Below, one piece after another: positions 1 to 6,700 of a stretch of 63,929 nt of DNA. The stretch comes from an uncultured Anaeromyxobacter sp. (GTDB taxonomy: Bacteria; Myxococcota; Myxococcia; Myxococcales; Anaeromyxobacteraceae): contig CAIVAR010000070.1 in NCBI GenBank assembly GCA_903904005.1, positions 1 to 63,929 of the forward strand, given 5' to 3'. The position numbers and the translations under genes are program-made. The first letter of the stretch is position 1. Every line of letters starts with the position of its first letter. The notes under the pieces are model-generated. The model saw only the letters and a program-made list of their open reading frames with translations, ran no database searches and was not told the origin of the DNA.

Positions 1-360
1 AGCACGCTCGCGATCTTCGTGGCGGCGGCCGAGCGGGAGCTGGCGAAGCGAAAGGGCAGGAGAGCGGTCGACCGTGTTCGCGCGGCCATCCTGAGCATCG
101 GGCTCGAGCCGCGGCCCACTGCTCAGGAAGTGGCCGGCTCGCTGGAGACGACCGTGCGGACATTGCAGCGCAGTCTCGCAGACGAGTCGCTCACGTTCTC
201 GGCAGTTCTCGGGGACACGATCCACGAGGCCGCGGTCGGCATGATTCGAGAGCAAGGGCTTCCGGTCGCGGACGTGTACCGCCGCCTCGGCTTCTCCTCC
301 CGCAACGCCTTCCGTCGCGCCATCCGGCGCTGGACGGGGAAGACGCCAGAAGAGCTGTAG
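1..360 (+). CDS. AraC-family transcriptional regulator, C-terminal part (5' end outside window)
   Basis: The frame is open from base 1, so the gene begins upstream and only the C-terminal DNA-binding part is seen. It has the two helix-turn-helix units of the AraC family: a first one around the segment with TVRTLQRSL, and a second ending in the family hallmark LGFSSRNAFRRAIRRWTGKTPEEL (split here: LGFSSRNAFRRAI then RRWTGKTPEEL). Known role of the family: dimeric activators or repressors binding direct-repeat half-sites. It sits 1.5 kb upstream of the first precursor-peptide gene, so it is the obvious candidate regulator of the peptide locus (inference). The GTG at 19 is an internal in-frame codon, not evidence of a true start. 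Confidence 0.85.
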   Translation, partial: STLAIFVAAAERELAKRKGRRAVDRVRAAILSIGLEPRPTAQEVAGSLETTVRTLQRSLADESLTFSAVLGDTIHEAAVGMIREQGLPVADVYRRLGFSSRNAFRRAIRRWTGKTPEEL

Positions 361-447
361 CGGCCCGTTCGCTCGCCGCGCTGACGCCCCCCCCCCAACT
401 CCCCGATGCGCCACGAGCCGTACCCGATGCGCCATCGACGCCCCTCC
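281..447 (+). repeat. Duplicated segment, copy A (3' end of AraC gene plus downstream DNA)
   Basis: This stretch, from the codons for RLGFSSRNAF through the stop codon and about 85 bases beyond, reappears at 1652-1812 with scattered substitutions. The copy carries the same coding piece, the same C-rich run and the same pair of CCCGATGCGCCA repeats. Copy A belongs to an intact reading frame; copy B does not, so A is probably the parent. Confidence 0.85.
402..434. promoter_or_regulatory. Tandem 12-bp direct repeats, candidate AraC-type operator, copy A
   Basis: CCCGATGCGCCA occurs at 402-413 and again at 423-434, a period of exactly 21 bp (two helical turns). AraC proteins bind direct-repeat half-sites with this spacing (the I1-I2 sites of AraC are the precedent). 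It lies 42 bp after the AraC gene stop and upstream of the small reading frames at 617-785. The same pair at the same 21-bp period occurs at 1770-1802. Confidence 0.45.
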
Positions 448-616
448 GTTGGGTCGGAAGAGTGTGTGTTGGGGGAATGGGGTTGCGAAGCCTTCACGTG
501 AAGTGAGACTGGACGGCGTGTCGTAGCGGACCGTCGGGGGGCGGGACGAGGCAGGAACGGTTCCACCCCGATGAAGCGACCGCGCGTCACCAACCGAGCT
601 TTCCAAGGAACTCCCG

Positions 617-697
617 ATGCCCTCGATGGTTGGCGTGATCGTCTTCGTGTTCATGGCCGTCTTCTTCCTCTCGACGTGCGAGGTCTACTATGAGTGA
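617..697 (+). CDS. Small single-pass membrane peptide (26 aa)
   Basis: An ATG-started 26-codon frame almost wholly made of a hydrophobic helix (GVIVFVFMAVFFLSTC) followed by an acidic tail. Its last codons overlap by 8 bases the start of the next frame (ATGAGTGA), which encodes a short helical peptide. A membrane helix followed by a charged coiled-coil is the layout of PspB-like small proteins, so the two frames may be one gene split by a frameshift, or two translationally coupled peptides. No clear ribosome-binding site is visible. Could also be chance. Confidence 0.35.
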   Translation: MPSMVGVIVFVFMAVFFLSTCEVYYE

Positions 698-785
698 CGT
701 CGGCAACTCGGTGAAGGAACTCAAGGCGGAGAACGTGGCTCTCAAGGCCGACGTCGATGCCGTCAAGCGGGTTCTCGGACTGTAG
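690..785 (+). CDS. Small helical (coiled-coil-like) peptide (31 aa)
   Basis: The 31-codon frame starts inside the end of the membrane peptide at 617-697. It reads as an amphipathic helix rich in Lys, Glu, Ala, Val and Leu (VKELKAENVALKADVDAVKR) with hydrophobic residues spaced about every three to four positions. Together with the preceding membrane helix it would look like a PspB-type protein of 56-57 residues broken by a one-frame shift. Function unknown; the case rests only on the complementary composition of the two frames. Confidence 0.35.
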   Translation: MSDVGNSVKELKAENVALKADVDAVKRVLGL

Positions 786-1023
786 AGCGGGCCACCTTGC
801 CCCCCGCCCTCCTCCTCGCGCTCCTCACCCTGGCGTTGCCACCCCCGGCGGCGACGCCCGCATCCACGACGGGAGCCAGGTGAAGGCTTCCCGCAAGCTC
901 GACTGCTGCCTCAGGTGCCTTCGGCCATCGTCGGGGCATGGCGCCACCGTCACCAGCAGTACGCGTTCATCCCAGGATGCCCGGGTCGCTCCACCGTGCG
1001 CCGACTGGCCAGAGTGCTTGCCT

Positions 1024-1347
1024 GTGTCCGCGACGGCGAGGGAGCAGCACCCGCTCGAACAAGATCACCCGCAGGCCCAGCCCAGGGAGTGGGACGCTGG
1101 CATTCAAGATGCGATTCGCCTCGTCCGAGACGAGGGAATCCCGTTCCTGATGGCATGCGACGGCCACGGTGCTGGGCCCGCCTGGATCTCCTTCCTCGAC
1201 GTGGAAGATGCCATTGGCGCAGCGGGCGTCCTCTCACCTCGGTACGCTCCCGAGGTCGTTGGCCTGGAGCCGCGCCCAGACGGGACCCGGGACCTCGCCG
1301 TGGTGTTGCGCGCGGGCGTGCAGCACGAAGATGCGGGCAGGGATTGA
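1024..1347 (+). CDS. Hypothetical protein (about 107 aa), possibly mobile-element associated
   Basis: The last 75 or so residues look protein-like: an amphipathic helix (AGIQDAIRLVRDEGIPFLMA), then a Cys-Asp-Gly-His-Gly segment and beta-prone stretches. The pattern of a helix, 'DEGIP', a Cys/Gly/His turn and strands is reminiscent of a small hypothetical family seen in phages and islands whose members read 'SCEGG.GH', but I cannot confirm membership. The GTG at 1024 is the most conservative start; the frame stays open further upstream with less protein-like composition. The gene lies between the two AraC-derived duplications and may be a remnant. Confidence 0.3.
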   Translation: MSATAREQHPLEQDHPQAQPREWDAGIQDAIRLVRDEGIPFLMACDGHGAGPAWISFLDVEDAIGAAGVLSPRYAPEVVGLEPRPDGTRDLAVVLRAGVQHEDAGRD

Positions 1348-1370
1348 CCATCCAACCCCGCTCCGAGTCG

Positions 1371-1432
1371 CCTCGGTAGCACCAAGTGAAGCCGCGGCCT
1401 TGGTGACCGTGACCTGGGGCCTGAATATCCCC
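1371..1432 (+). repeat. Left copy of a ~60-bp direct repeat bracketing the peptide locus
   Basis: Bases 1371-1421 match 11551-11601 at 48 of 51 positions, the only differences being a GGT/CCC triplet at 1402-1404. Similarity continues loosely through an anticodon-arm-like hairpin to 1432. The two copies are in the same orientation, exactly 10,180 bp apart, and enclose the three precursor genes and the whole modification operon. In this copy CACCAAG (1380-1386) and CTTGGTG (1399-1405) also form a perfect inverted repeat that the triplet change destroys in the right copy. Confidence 0.85.
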
Positions 1433-1462
1433 GTGTCCCTGGTTCGATTCCGGCTCAGGCCT
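1411..1462 (+). other. tRNA-Phe-like 3' half (decayed tRNA or att-site remnant)
   Basis: The segment reads as the 3' half of a tRNA: an anticodon arm with stem GGGGC/TCCCC (one mismatch) around loop CTGAATA, in which T33 precedes anticodon GAA (Phe); variable region GTGTC; a T arm CCTGG-TTCGATT-CCGGC with the invariant TTCRA loop; then a 7-nt acceptor-like strand. No matching D arm and 5' acceptor strand exist at normal distance, so it is not a functional tRNA. GGCCTGA at 1418-1424 can also pair with TCAGGCC at 1455-1461. tRNA 3' ends are frequent integration sites, so it may mark an island border. Confidence 0.55.
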
Positions 1463-1651
1463 CGAGGAGGTCGCGCCGTGCGTTGCGCCAGACGCGGAAG
1501 GCCGCACCGCCGGTCGCCTGCGCGTGCTCGACCGCAGACGACCAGATCCTTCGCGATGGTGGCGTCGGTCACCATCTCGGTGCGCCGTCGGGAGACGTAG
1601 CCGCCCACGTTCGCGGCGCGGAGCCGCACGAGAGGGAAGGGGACGTGGCCC

Positions 1652-1755
1652 GCCGCCTCGGCTTCGCCTCCCGCAACGCCTTCCGCCGCGCCATCCGGCG
1701 ATGGACGGGGAAGACGCCGGAGGAGCTGCAGCGGCCCGGTCGCTCGCCGCTCTGA
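1652..1755 (+). pseudogene. AraC-family 3' fragment (duplicated remnant)
   Basis: This encodes only the final 25 or so residues of an AraC regulator (LGFASRNAFRRAI, RRWTGKTPEEL), nearly identical to the end of the gene at 1-360. The original stop codon TAG has become CAG, so the frame runs on to a TGA at 1753-1755. Nothing upstream encodes the rest of the domain. It is the coding part of duplication copy B (1652-1812) and places a second copy of the putative operator in front of the first precursor gene. Confidence 0.8.
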
Positions 1756-1769
1756 CGCCCCCCCAGCTC

Positions 1770-1802
1770 CCCGATGCGCCATTCGGTGCACCCGATGCGC
1801 CA
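1770..1802. promoter_or_regulatory. Tandem 12-bp direct repeats, candidate AraC-type operator, copy B
   Basis: CCCGATGCGCCA at 1770-1781 and 1791-1802, again with a 21-bp period although the 9 bases between the repeats differ from copy A. Preservation of both half-sites and spacing while the intervening bases diverged argues for selection. It lies 110-160 bp upstream of the first precursor-peptide gene, a plausible place for an activator site. Confidence 0.5.
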
Positions 1803-1914
1803 TTGCCACCCCCCTTTCGGGGTGCCGTCCCTGAAGCGTAGCGGGAGAGTCCACCGGTGCAGGCATGCTGGGCCGCTATTGCAGGTGCGATGAAGTTGGA
1901 CAGTTTCTACCCCG

Positions 1915-2148
1915 ATGAAGAGATCGCCGGTCGCGATTGCGCGGCGGTCCGAGGAGCGTCGCGTGAAGAAGACCTGGAGCAAGCCGGAACTGATCGTGCT
2001 GGTGCGGGGCAAGCCGGAGGAGGCGGTGTTGGTTACTTGCAAGCAGAATGATACTCCGCCTGGCGGCGGCCCTTCCGCTCAGGCTTACACGTGCTATGGA
2101 CCTACTGCCGGATGTACTGGCCCTTGTTCTGCGCGCAGGGCTAGTTAG
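1915..2148 (+). CDS. RiPP precursor peptide 1
   Basis: Small peptide with a Lys-rich start, the leader motif WSKPELIVLVRG, a PEEAVL helix and a Cys-Lys pair, then a Gly/Pro/Ser/Thr-rich core with three further Cys (pattern C-x6-C-x3-C) ending in CSARRAS. The ATG at 1915 gives 77 residues but has no ribosome-binding site. The GTG at 1963 is preceded by GAGGAG at 1951-1956 with a good 6-nt gap and gives 61 residues starting VKKTWSK, closer to the length of precursor 3; I favour 1963 as the real start. It lies just upstream of the modification operon. Core and leader boundaries are inferred; cleavage probably falls after the Cys-Lys pair or in the Gly-rich stretch. Confidence 0.8.
   Translation: MKRSPVAIARRSEERRVKKTWSKPELIVLVRGKPEEAVLVTCKQNDTPPGGGPSAQAYTCYGPTAGCTGPCSARRAS
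1951..1956 (+). promoter_or_regulatory. Ribosome-binding site deciding the start of precursor 1
   Basis: GAGGAG six bases before GTG 1963. No comparable site precedes the ATG at 1915, so translation most likely begins at 1963. Confidence 0.55.
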
Positions 2149-2163
2149 CCCCCTCCGCCCCTT

Positions 2164-2179
2164 GATCCCTTGGATCTTT
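2164..2179 (+). terminator. Short hairpin with T run after precursor 1 (weak terminator or attenuator)
   Basis: GATCC-CTT-GGATC followed by TTT, 15 bases after the precursor stop. A leaky terminator here would let the precursor be made in excess of the operon enzymes, a common arrangement in RiPP loci. The stem is only 5 bp, so this is tentative. Confidence 0.35.
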
Positions 2180-2208
2180 GCCCTTGGGAATCCGTGAAGT
2201 AGGGCGTG
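2171..2208 (+). repeat. 3' flank repeat shared by precursors 1 and 3, copy 1
   Basis: The sequence ending GGGAATCCGTGAAGTAGGGCGTG (read 2186-2208) matches 11430-11467 downstream of precursor 3, with GGGAATCC and GAAGTAGGGCGTG identical. The homology shows that the precursor genes were duplicated together with their downstream DNA across the operon. Confidence 0.8.
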
Positions 2209-2231
2209 GTTCAAGGACCGCGCCGCGGAAC

Positions 2232-2267
2232 GCAAGGGGTATGCACTCCTCCGACGCTTCCCCTTGC
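2232..2267 (+). promoter_or_regulatory. Inverted repeat in the leader of the modification operon
   Basis: GCAAGGGG (2232-2239) and CCCCTTGC (2260-2267) are perfect 8-bp complements separated by 20 bases, 24 bp before the operon's first start codon. It could be an RNA hairpin controlling translation of the radical SAM-kinase gene, which otherwise lacks a clear ribosome-binding site, or a protein operator. Confidence 0.4.
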
Positions 2268-2290
2268 CGATCCGGTATCCTGCTGCCTGA

Positions 2291-4243
2291 ATGAGATCAG
2301 TCCTGCAGCAGCTCCCCCGCCTTCCCCTCGAAGGCGCGCTCGACCTCACCTACCGGTGCAACAACACCTGCCGCCACTGCTGGGTGTGGTTGCCTCCGGG
2401 TGCGCCCGACGAGGCCGCCGAGCTCTCCCTCGACGAGATCCGGCGCATCGTGGACGAGGCCCGCGCCCTGGGCTGCCAGAAGTGGAAGCTCTCCGGCGGC
2501 GAGCCCATGCTCCGGGACGACTTCGCCGAGATCTTCGACCACGTCACGCGCAAGGCGGTGAGCTACTCCCTCAACACCAACGGGACGCTCATCACGCCGG
2601 CCATCGCAGAGCTCATGAAGCGCAAGGGCACGAAGATGGTGGCCCTGTACGGCGCGACGGCGGACGTCTACGACGACGTCACCCGCAACCCCGGCGGCTT
2701 CGAGGCCGCCATGCGCGGCTTCGCCTACCTGCGCGAGGCCGGCGCGTCGTTCATCGTCCAGCTCATCCCCATGAAGTCGAACTGGCACCAGTGGCACGCG
2801 ATGCAGGAACTCGCGAAGGAACTCTCGCCCCACCAGCGCACCGGAGCAGCCTGGCTCTACAAGTCGAGCGACGGGTCGCCGGCCCGCAACCGCGAGATCG
2901 ACCGGCAGCGCCTCTCGCCCGAAGAGGTCATCGCGCTCGACAAGCCCGATCCGAGCTACACGGAGCGGACGGCGTCGGGCTGCGGCGTCGTGGATGAAGG
3001 TGACGACCGTCTCTTCGCCCAGTGCATCGCCGGCCGACGCGACTTCCACGTGGACCCTTACGGCCAGATGTCCTGGTGCAGCTTCATCGCAGACCCGGCG
3101 CTTCGCTACGACCTCCGAAAGGGCACCTTCCGCGAGGGCTGGGAGGAGTTCATCCCGTCCTGCGCCGACAAGGTCCGCGGCGGCCAGGAGTGGAAGGACA
3201 ACTGCGGCACCTGCGACTCACGCGGGTCGTGCCGCTGGTGCGCGGTCTACGCCAAGCTCGAGACGGGGAGGTACTCGGCCCCGATTGGCTATCTGTGCGA
3301 GGTGGCCGACGAGGCCGAGAAGTTCAAGGTCGAGTGGCAGGCCAGGCACCGCCGCTACTTCAAGATCGCCGGCATCACCGTCCGCGTCGAGAGCGACATG
3401 GACCTCCAGGAGACCAAGTTCAAGGAGGAGCTGATCCGCTTCGAGGTGAACGGCCCGGGCGACGACAACGTCACGCTCCGCCACCACTTCGAGCTACCGG
3501 ACATGAAGGGCAAGGACACCGGGGAGGAGCTGTACCGGAAGCCGCCCTGGGCCATCTCCCGCAAGAACGGCACCTGGTTCTACAAGGGCATCTCGCCGAC
3601 TGCGGGAGACCCGGAGCTGCACCGCGTCGCCGTCTTCAGCCCGGACCACGCCCACGCCACCATCTACAGCCCGCCCCGGGACGGGGCGCGGATCGGCACC
3701 GACGGCTGGCACTCCCTCTCCCTCTTTCCCACCGACCAGATCTGGCTCGGGCCGCTCCTCGCCGACCGGAGCGCCGTCCTCATGCACTCGGCCGCGGCGG
3801 TGGTGAACGGGAAGGGGCTCCTTTTCATCGGCCACTCCAGCGCCGGCAAGTCCACGACCATGGAGCTGCTCAAGGCGGCCCCGGGGCTCGGCGCCACCAT
3901 CCTCTGCGACGACCGGAACGTGATCCGCAAGTGGTCGGACGGCTGGCGCGTGCACGGCACCTGGAGCCACGGGACCACCGCCGACGTGTCGCCCGACGAG
4001 GCGCCGCTCAAGGCGATCCTGTTCCTCCAGCAGGACACGAAGAACGAGCTCGTGCCGCTCACCGACCGGCGCGAGATCTGGAAGCGGCTCCTCGCCACCC
4101 TCATCAAGCCCATGGTCACGGCCGAGTGGTGGCAGAAGGAGCTCGACGTGCTGGAACGGATCGTCGCCGAGGCCTCCTTCTACACGATGCACTTCGACCG
4201 GACCGGCGCCATCGTGCCCGAGCTCGAGAGGCTCTGCCGGTGA
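2291..4243 (+). CDS. Radical SAM/SPASM peptide maturase fused to an HPr-kinase-like domain
   Basis: A 650-residue two-part protein. Residues 15-230 are a radical SAM barrel with Cys23-x3-Cys27-x2-Cys30 for the catalytic 4Fe-4S cluster and a GGEP motif; residues 245-350 are a Cys-rich SPASM domain (CIAG, WCSF, CGTC, CRWC, YLC) for auxiliary clusters. The last 300 residues resemble the HPr kinase/PEP-carboxykinase-like kinases of RiPP loci, with Walker A GHSSAGKST at residues 514-522 preceded by a hydrophobic strand and LMHSAAAVV. Known: radical SAM/SPASM enzymes install thioether or C-C links in precursor peptides, and HprK-like enzymes such as PadeK phosphorylate the C-terminal Ser of lasso peptides. 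Inferred: this enzyme crosslinks and phosphorylates the three local precursors, all of which end in Ser. First gene of the operon; its stop overlaps the next start (GTGA). Kinase and SAM domains are usually separate proteins. Confidence 0.9.
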   Translation: MRSVLQQLPRLPLEGALDLTYRCNNTCRHCWVWLPPGAPDEAAELSLDEIRRIVDEARALGCQKWKLSGGEPMLRDDFAEIFDHVTRKAVSYSLNTNGTLITPAIAELMKRKGTKMVALYGATADVYDDVTRNPGGFEAAMRGFAYLREAGASFIVQLIPMKSNWHQWHAMQELAKELSPHQRTGAAWLYKSSDGSPARNREIDRQRLSPEEVIALDKPDPSYTERTASGCGVVDEGDDRLFAQCIAGRRDFHVDPYGQMSWCSFIADPALRYDLRKGTFREGWEEFIPSCADKVRGGQEWKDNCGTCDSRGSCRWCAVYAKLETGRYSAPIGYLCEVADEAEKFKVEWQARHRRYFKIAGITVRVESDMDLQETKFKEELIRFEVNGPGDDNVTLRHHFELPDMKGKDTGEELYRKPPWAISRKNGTWFYKGISPTAGDPELHRVAVFSPDHAHATIYSPPRDGARIGTDGWHSLSLFPTDQIWLGPLLADRSAVLMHSAAAVVNGKGLLFIGHSSAGKSTTMELLKAAPGLGATILCDDRNVIRKWSDGWRVHGTWSHGTTADVSPDEAPLKAILFLQQDTKNELVPLTDRREIWKRLLATLIKPMVTAEWWQKELDVLERIVAEASFYTMHFDRTGAIVPELERLCR

Positions 4244-5385
4244 GCGAGTTCGTCCGCCAGGTGAAGCAGCCGGTGAAGCCGCTCGCCTCCCGCCTCGGCC
4301 GGCTCGACATCGAGCTGACCGAGCGTTGCGACAACGACTGCGTCCACTGCTGCATCAACCTGCCCGCGGGGGACGCGGCGGCGCGGGCCCGCGAGATGCC
4401 CACTGCGAAGGTGAAGGAGATCCTGCGCCAGGCGGCCGACCTGGGCTGCATGCAGGTCCGCTTCACGGGGGGTGAACCGCTGCTCCGCCCCGATTTCGAG
4501 GAGCTCTACCTCTTCGCCCGGCGGCTCGGGCTGAAGGTGCTCATCTTCACGAACGCCCGCCACGTCACGCCGGCGCTCGTGGACCTGCTCGCGCGCATCC
4601 CGCCGCTCGTCACCATCGAGGTGACGGTCTACGGAATGCACGCCGAGTCCTACGAGGCGGTCACCCGGGCCCCCGGCTCCTTCGCCCAGTTCCGCCGCGG
4701 CGTGGACCTGCTCCTCGAGCGGCGCATCCCGTTCGTGGTGAAGAGCGCGCTCCTGCCCCAGAACCGGGCCGAGCTGGACGAGTTCGAGACCTGGGCCGCG
4801 ACCATCCCCTGGATGACCAAGGCGCCCGGCCACTCGATGTTCTTCGACCTTCGCAACCGGCGCGACGACCCCGAGAAGAACCGGCTCGTCGAGTCGCTGC
4901 GCCTCACCCCCGAGGAAGGAGTGGCGGTCCTCACGCGCGACGCCGACCGGTACCGCAAGGGGATGAAGGAGTTCGGCAGCAAGTTCATGCGCCCCCCGGG
5001 CGATGTCCTCTTCGGCTGCGGCGCGGGGGCCGGCCTCTCCGTGGACGCCTACGGGCGGGCCCAGCCCTGCATGGGGGTGCGCGCGCCCGGGCTGACCGTG
5101 GACCTGGCCGAGAAGACGCTCTCGGACGCCCTCGACCACTTCTCGACGCTTCGCGAGATGCGGGCCACCAACCCCGAGTACCTGCGCCGCTGCGCCCGGT
5201 GCTTCCTCAAGGGTCTCTGCGAGCAGTGCCCGGCCAAGTCCTGGGCCGAGCACGGGACCTACGACACGCCGGTGGAGTACCTTTGCGACGTGGCCCACGC
5301 CCAGGCCCGCTGGCTCGGCTGGTTGAAGGACGGCGAGAAGGGCTGGGAGGTCGCCGAATGGCGTCAACGAGTGGAGGCAACATGA
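4240..5385 (+). CDS. Radical SAM/SPASM peptide maturase 2
   Basis: 381 residues from the GTG at 4240, chosen because it overlaps the preceding stop (GTGA), as throughout this operon. Cys30-x3-Cys34-x2-Cys37 is the radical SAM cluster motif; TGGEPLLR is the SAM-binding GGE motif; the C-terminal third is a SPASM domain (FGCGAG, CARCFLKGLCEQC, YLC). It is close to the third radical SAM protein of the operon (6697-7839), sharing INLPAGDA, ADLG, TGGEPLLR-DFEE and EVTVYG, so the two arose by duplication. Likely acts on the local precursors with the PqqD-like protein encoded next. The kind of crosslink cannot be read from sequence. Confidence 0.92.
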   Translation: MSEFVRQVKQPVKPLASRLGRLDIELTERCDNDCVHCCINLPAGDAAARAREMPTAKVKEILRQAADLGCMQVRFTGGEPLLRPDFEELYLFARRLGLKVLIFTNARHVTPALVDLLARIPPLVTIEVTVYGMHAESYEAVTRAPGSFAQFRRGVDLLLERRIPFVVKSALLPQNRAELDEFETWAATIPWMTKAPGHSMFFDLRNRRDDPEKNRLVESLRLTPEEGVAVLTRDADRYRKGMKEFGSKFMRPPGDVLFGCGAGAGLSVDAYGRAQPCMGVRAPGLTVDLAEKTLSDALDHFSTLREMRATNPEYLRRCARCFLKGLCEQCPAKSWAEHGTYDTPVEYLCDVAHAQARWLGWLKDGEKGWEVAEWRQRVEAT

Positions 5386-5699
5386 CGGCTGCATCGAAGA
5401 TCGACGTCACCCTGGCGACCATCTGCGCCCCGTCGGAGGACGTGGTGGCTCGCGAGATCGAGGGGGACATCGTCATCGTCCCGCTGGTCGCCGGCATCGG
5501 CGACGCCGACGACGAGCTCTTCACGCTCAACGACACCGGCAAGGCCATCTGGAAGCAGCTCGACGGGGAGCGAACCCTCGGCGACGTGGCGAAGGTCCTC
5601 GCCCAGGAGTTCGAGGCGCCGCTCGCGGAACTCCAGGCCGACGTGCTGGGCTTCGCGGGCGAGATGACGACGCGGAGAATCCTCGCGGCCAGGGGCTGA
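5382..5699 (+). CDS. PqqD-family RiPP recognition element protein
   Basis: 105 residues starting at ATG 5382, overlapping the previous stop by ATGA and preceded by GGAGG. Residues 45-100 carry the PqqD pattern: FTLNDTGKAIWKQLDGERT, then a three-helix section with VAKVLAQEF. PqqD proteins bind leader peptides and hand them to radical SAM enzymes; the lasso B1 protein is of the same fold and reads a Tyr/aromatic-x2-Pro-x-Leu leader motif. The three local precursors have Trp-Ser-Lys-Pro-Glu-Leu, the same spacing, so leader binding is a strong inference. Confidence 0.9.
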   Translation: MTAASKIDVTLATICAPSEDVVAREIEGDIVIVPLVAGIGDADDELFTLNDTGKAIWKQLDGERTLGDVAKVLAQEFEAPLAELQADVLGFAGEMTTRRILAARG

Positions 5700-6700
5700 T
5701 GGCGCCCTTCGTCTCCCACGGTGGGGAGCTCCACCTCTCCAACCTCGGCCAGCTCTCCCTGCTCCAGGGCATGACGGAGAAGGGGGCGTCGCTCCGCACG
5801 ACGGTGCGCGGGTTCAGCATGACCCCCTTCATCCGGGACGAGGACGTGGTCACCATCGCGCCGATGAGCGGCCGGCCGCCGCGCGTGGGCGAGGTGGTCG
5901 CGTTCAGCCACCCGGATTGCGGCCGCCTGGCGATCCACCGGGTCGTGGCCTGCACGGAGCGAGGATGGGTCGTCCGCGGGGACAACTGCCCCGAGGCGGA
6001 TGGCGTGGTCGGAATCGAACACGTCCACGGCCGGGTGGTGGCGGTGGAGCGAGGCGGGAGGACAGTTCGCGTCGGGCTCGGCATGTCCGGCAGGGTCATC
6101 GCCGCGCTGAACCGGGGAACCGTGCTCGGACGGTGGAACATGCTTCGCCTCCTGCCGCGCCGCGCCGCCGGATTTGCCCTCCGTCACGCGCAGGGGCTTG
6201 CCGCCTTCCGGACCGTCGGGAGGCGGGTTGCACCCGGATTCGGGATCGCCGTGGCGAGCGAGGCGGATCGCGAGGTCGTCCACCGGCAGCACAACCCGTT
6301 CATGCCCTACCAGCGAAGCGCTCCCGACCCGCACGTCACCAACTGGGTGGCGAAGGTGGGCCCGCGGATCGTCGGGTTCGTCCAGTTGACGAATCGCCCC
6401 GAGGAGGGCTCGGGCTGGGGCGGCCACTGGCTCTTCTCCCTCTCGGTCCAGCCGCGCTACCGCGGACTCGGGATCGGCGACGCCCTCACCCAGGTGGTCG
6501 TCGACCGGAGCATTGCCGATGGCGCGCCGGACCTCCGGCTCGCGGTCTTCGAGGACAACTTCCGCGCCGTCGGGCTCTACGAGAAGATGGGGTTCGAGAG
6601 GACCACCGTCGCCGCGCTCGAACCCGGATTCCTGGAGGAGAAGGCGGCCAGTGGCCGGCGTCGCATCGTGATGCAGAAGAGGCTCGGAAGGAACGGATGA
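5699..6700 (+). CDS. Signal-peptidase-like (S24/S26) domain fused to a GNAT N-acetyltransferase
   Basis: 333 residues. Residues 25-125 look like an S24/S26 serine peptidase: GFSMTP with nucleophile Ser40, then IHRVV with His80 and WVVRGDNC. The Ser/His pairing is that of the archaeal/ER-type signal peptidases rather than the Ser/Lys pair of bacterial LepB. No N-terminal membrane helix is visible. Residues ~185-330 are a GNAT domain with the acetyl-CoA loop RGLGIG at 255-260 and LYEKMGF near the C-terminus. In a RiPP operon this suggests leader removal followed by acetylation of the new amino terminus in one polypeptide (inference). The start ATG shares one base with the preceding TGA; the stop overlaps the next start. 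The fusion is unusual. Confidence 0.8.
   Translation: MAPFVSHGGELHLSNLGQLSLLQGMTEKGASLRTTVRGFSMTPFIRDEDVVTIAPMSGRPPRVGEVVAFSHPDCGRLAIHRVVACTERGWVVRGDNCPEADGVVGIEHVHGRVVAVERGGRTVRVGLGMSGRVIAALNRGTVLGRWNMLRLLPRRAAGFALRHAQGLAAFRTVGRRVAPGFGIAVASEADREVVHRQHNPFMPYQRSAPDPHVTNWVAKVGPRIVGFVQLTNRPEEGSGWGGHWLFSLSVQPRYRGLGIGDALTQVVVDRSIADGAPDLRLAVFEDNFRAVGLYEKMGFERTTVAALEPGFLEEKAASGRRRIVMQKRLGRNG

Noticed and set aside
123-593. Minus-strand frames containing a repeated 'WRIG' motif (also at 1569-2042)
   Set aside because: The motif is just the antisense translation of the CCCGATGCGCCA direct repeats; surrounding sequence is Arg/Pro-rich noise.
1411-1462. Functional tRNA-Phe gene
   Set aside because: Only anticodon arm and T arm can be drawn; no D arm and 5' acceptor strand at normal distance, and the T stem has a mismatch. 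Kept only as a remnant.
1871-2349. Minus-strand frame opposite precursor 1
   Set aside because: Antisense to a well-supported precursor gene and low-complexity; no start signal.
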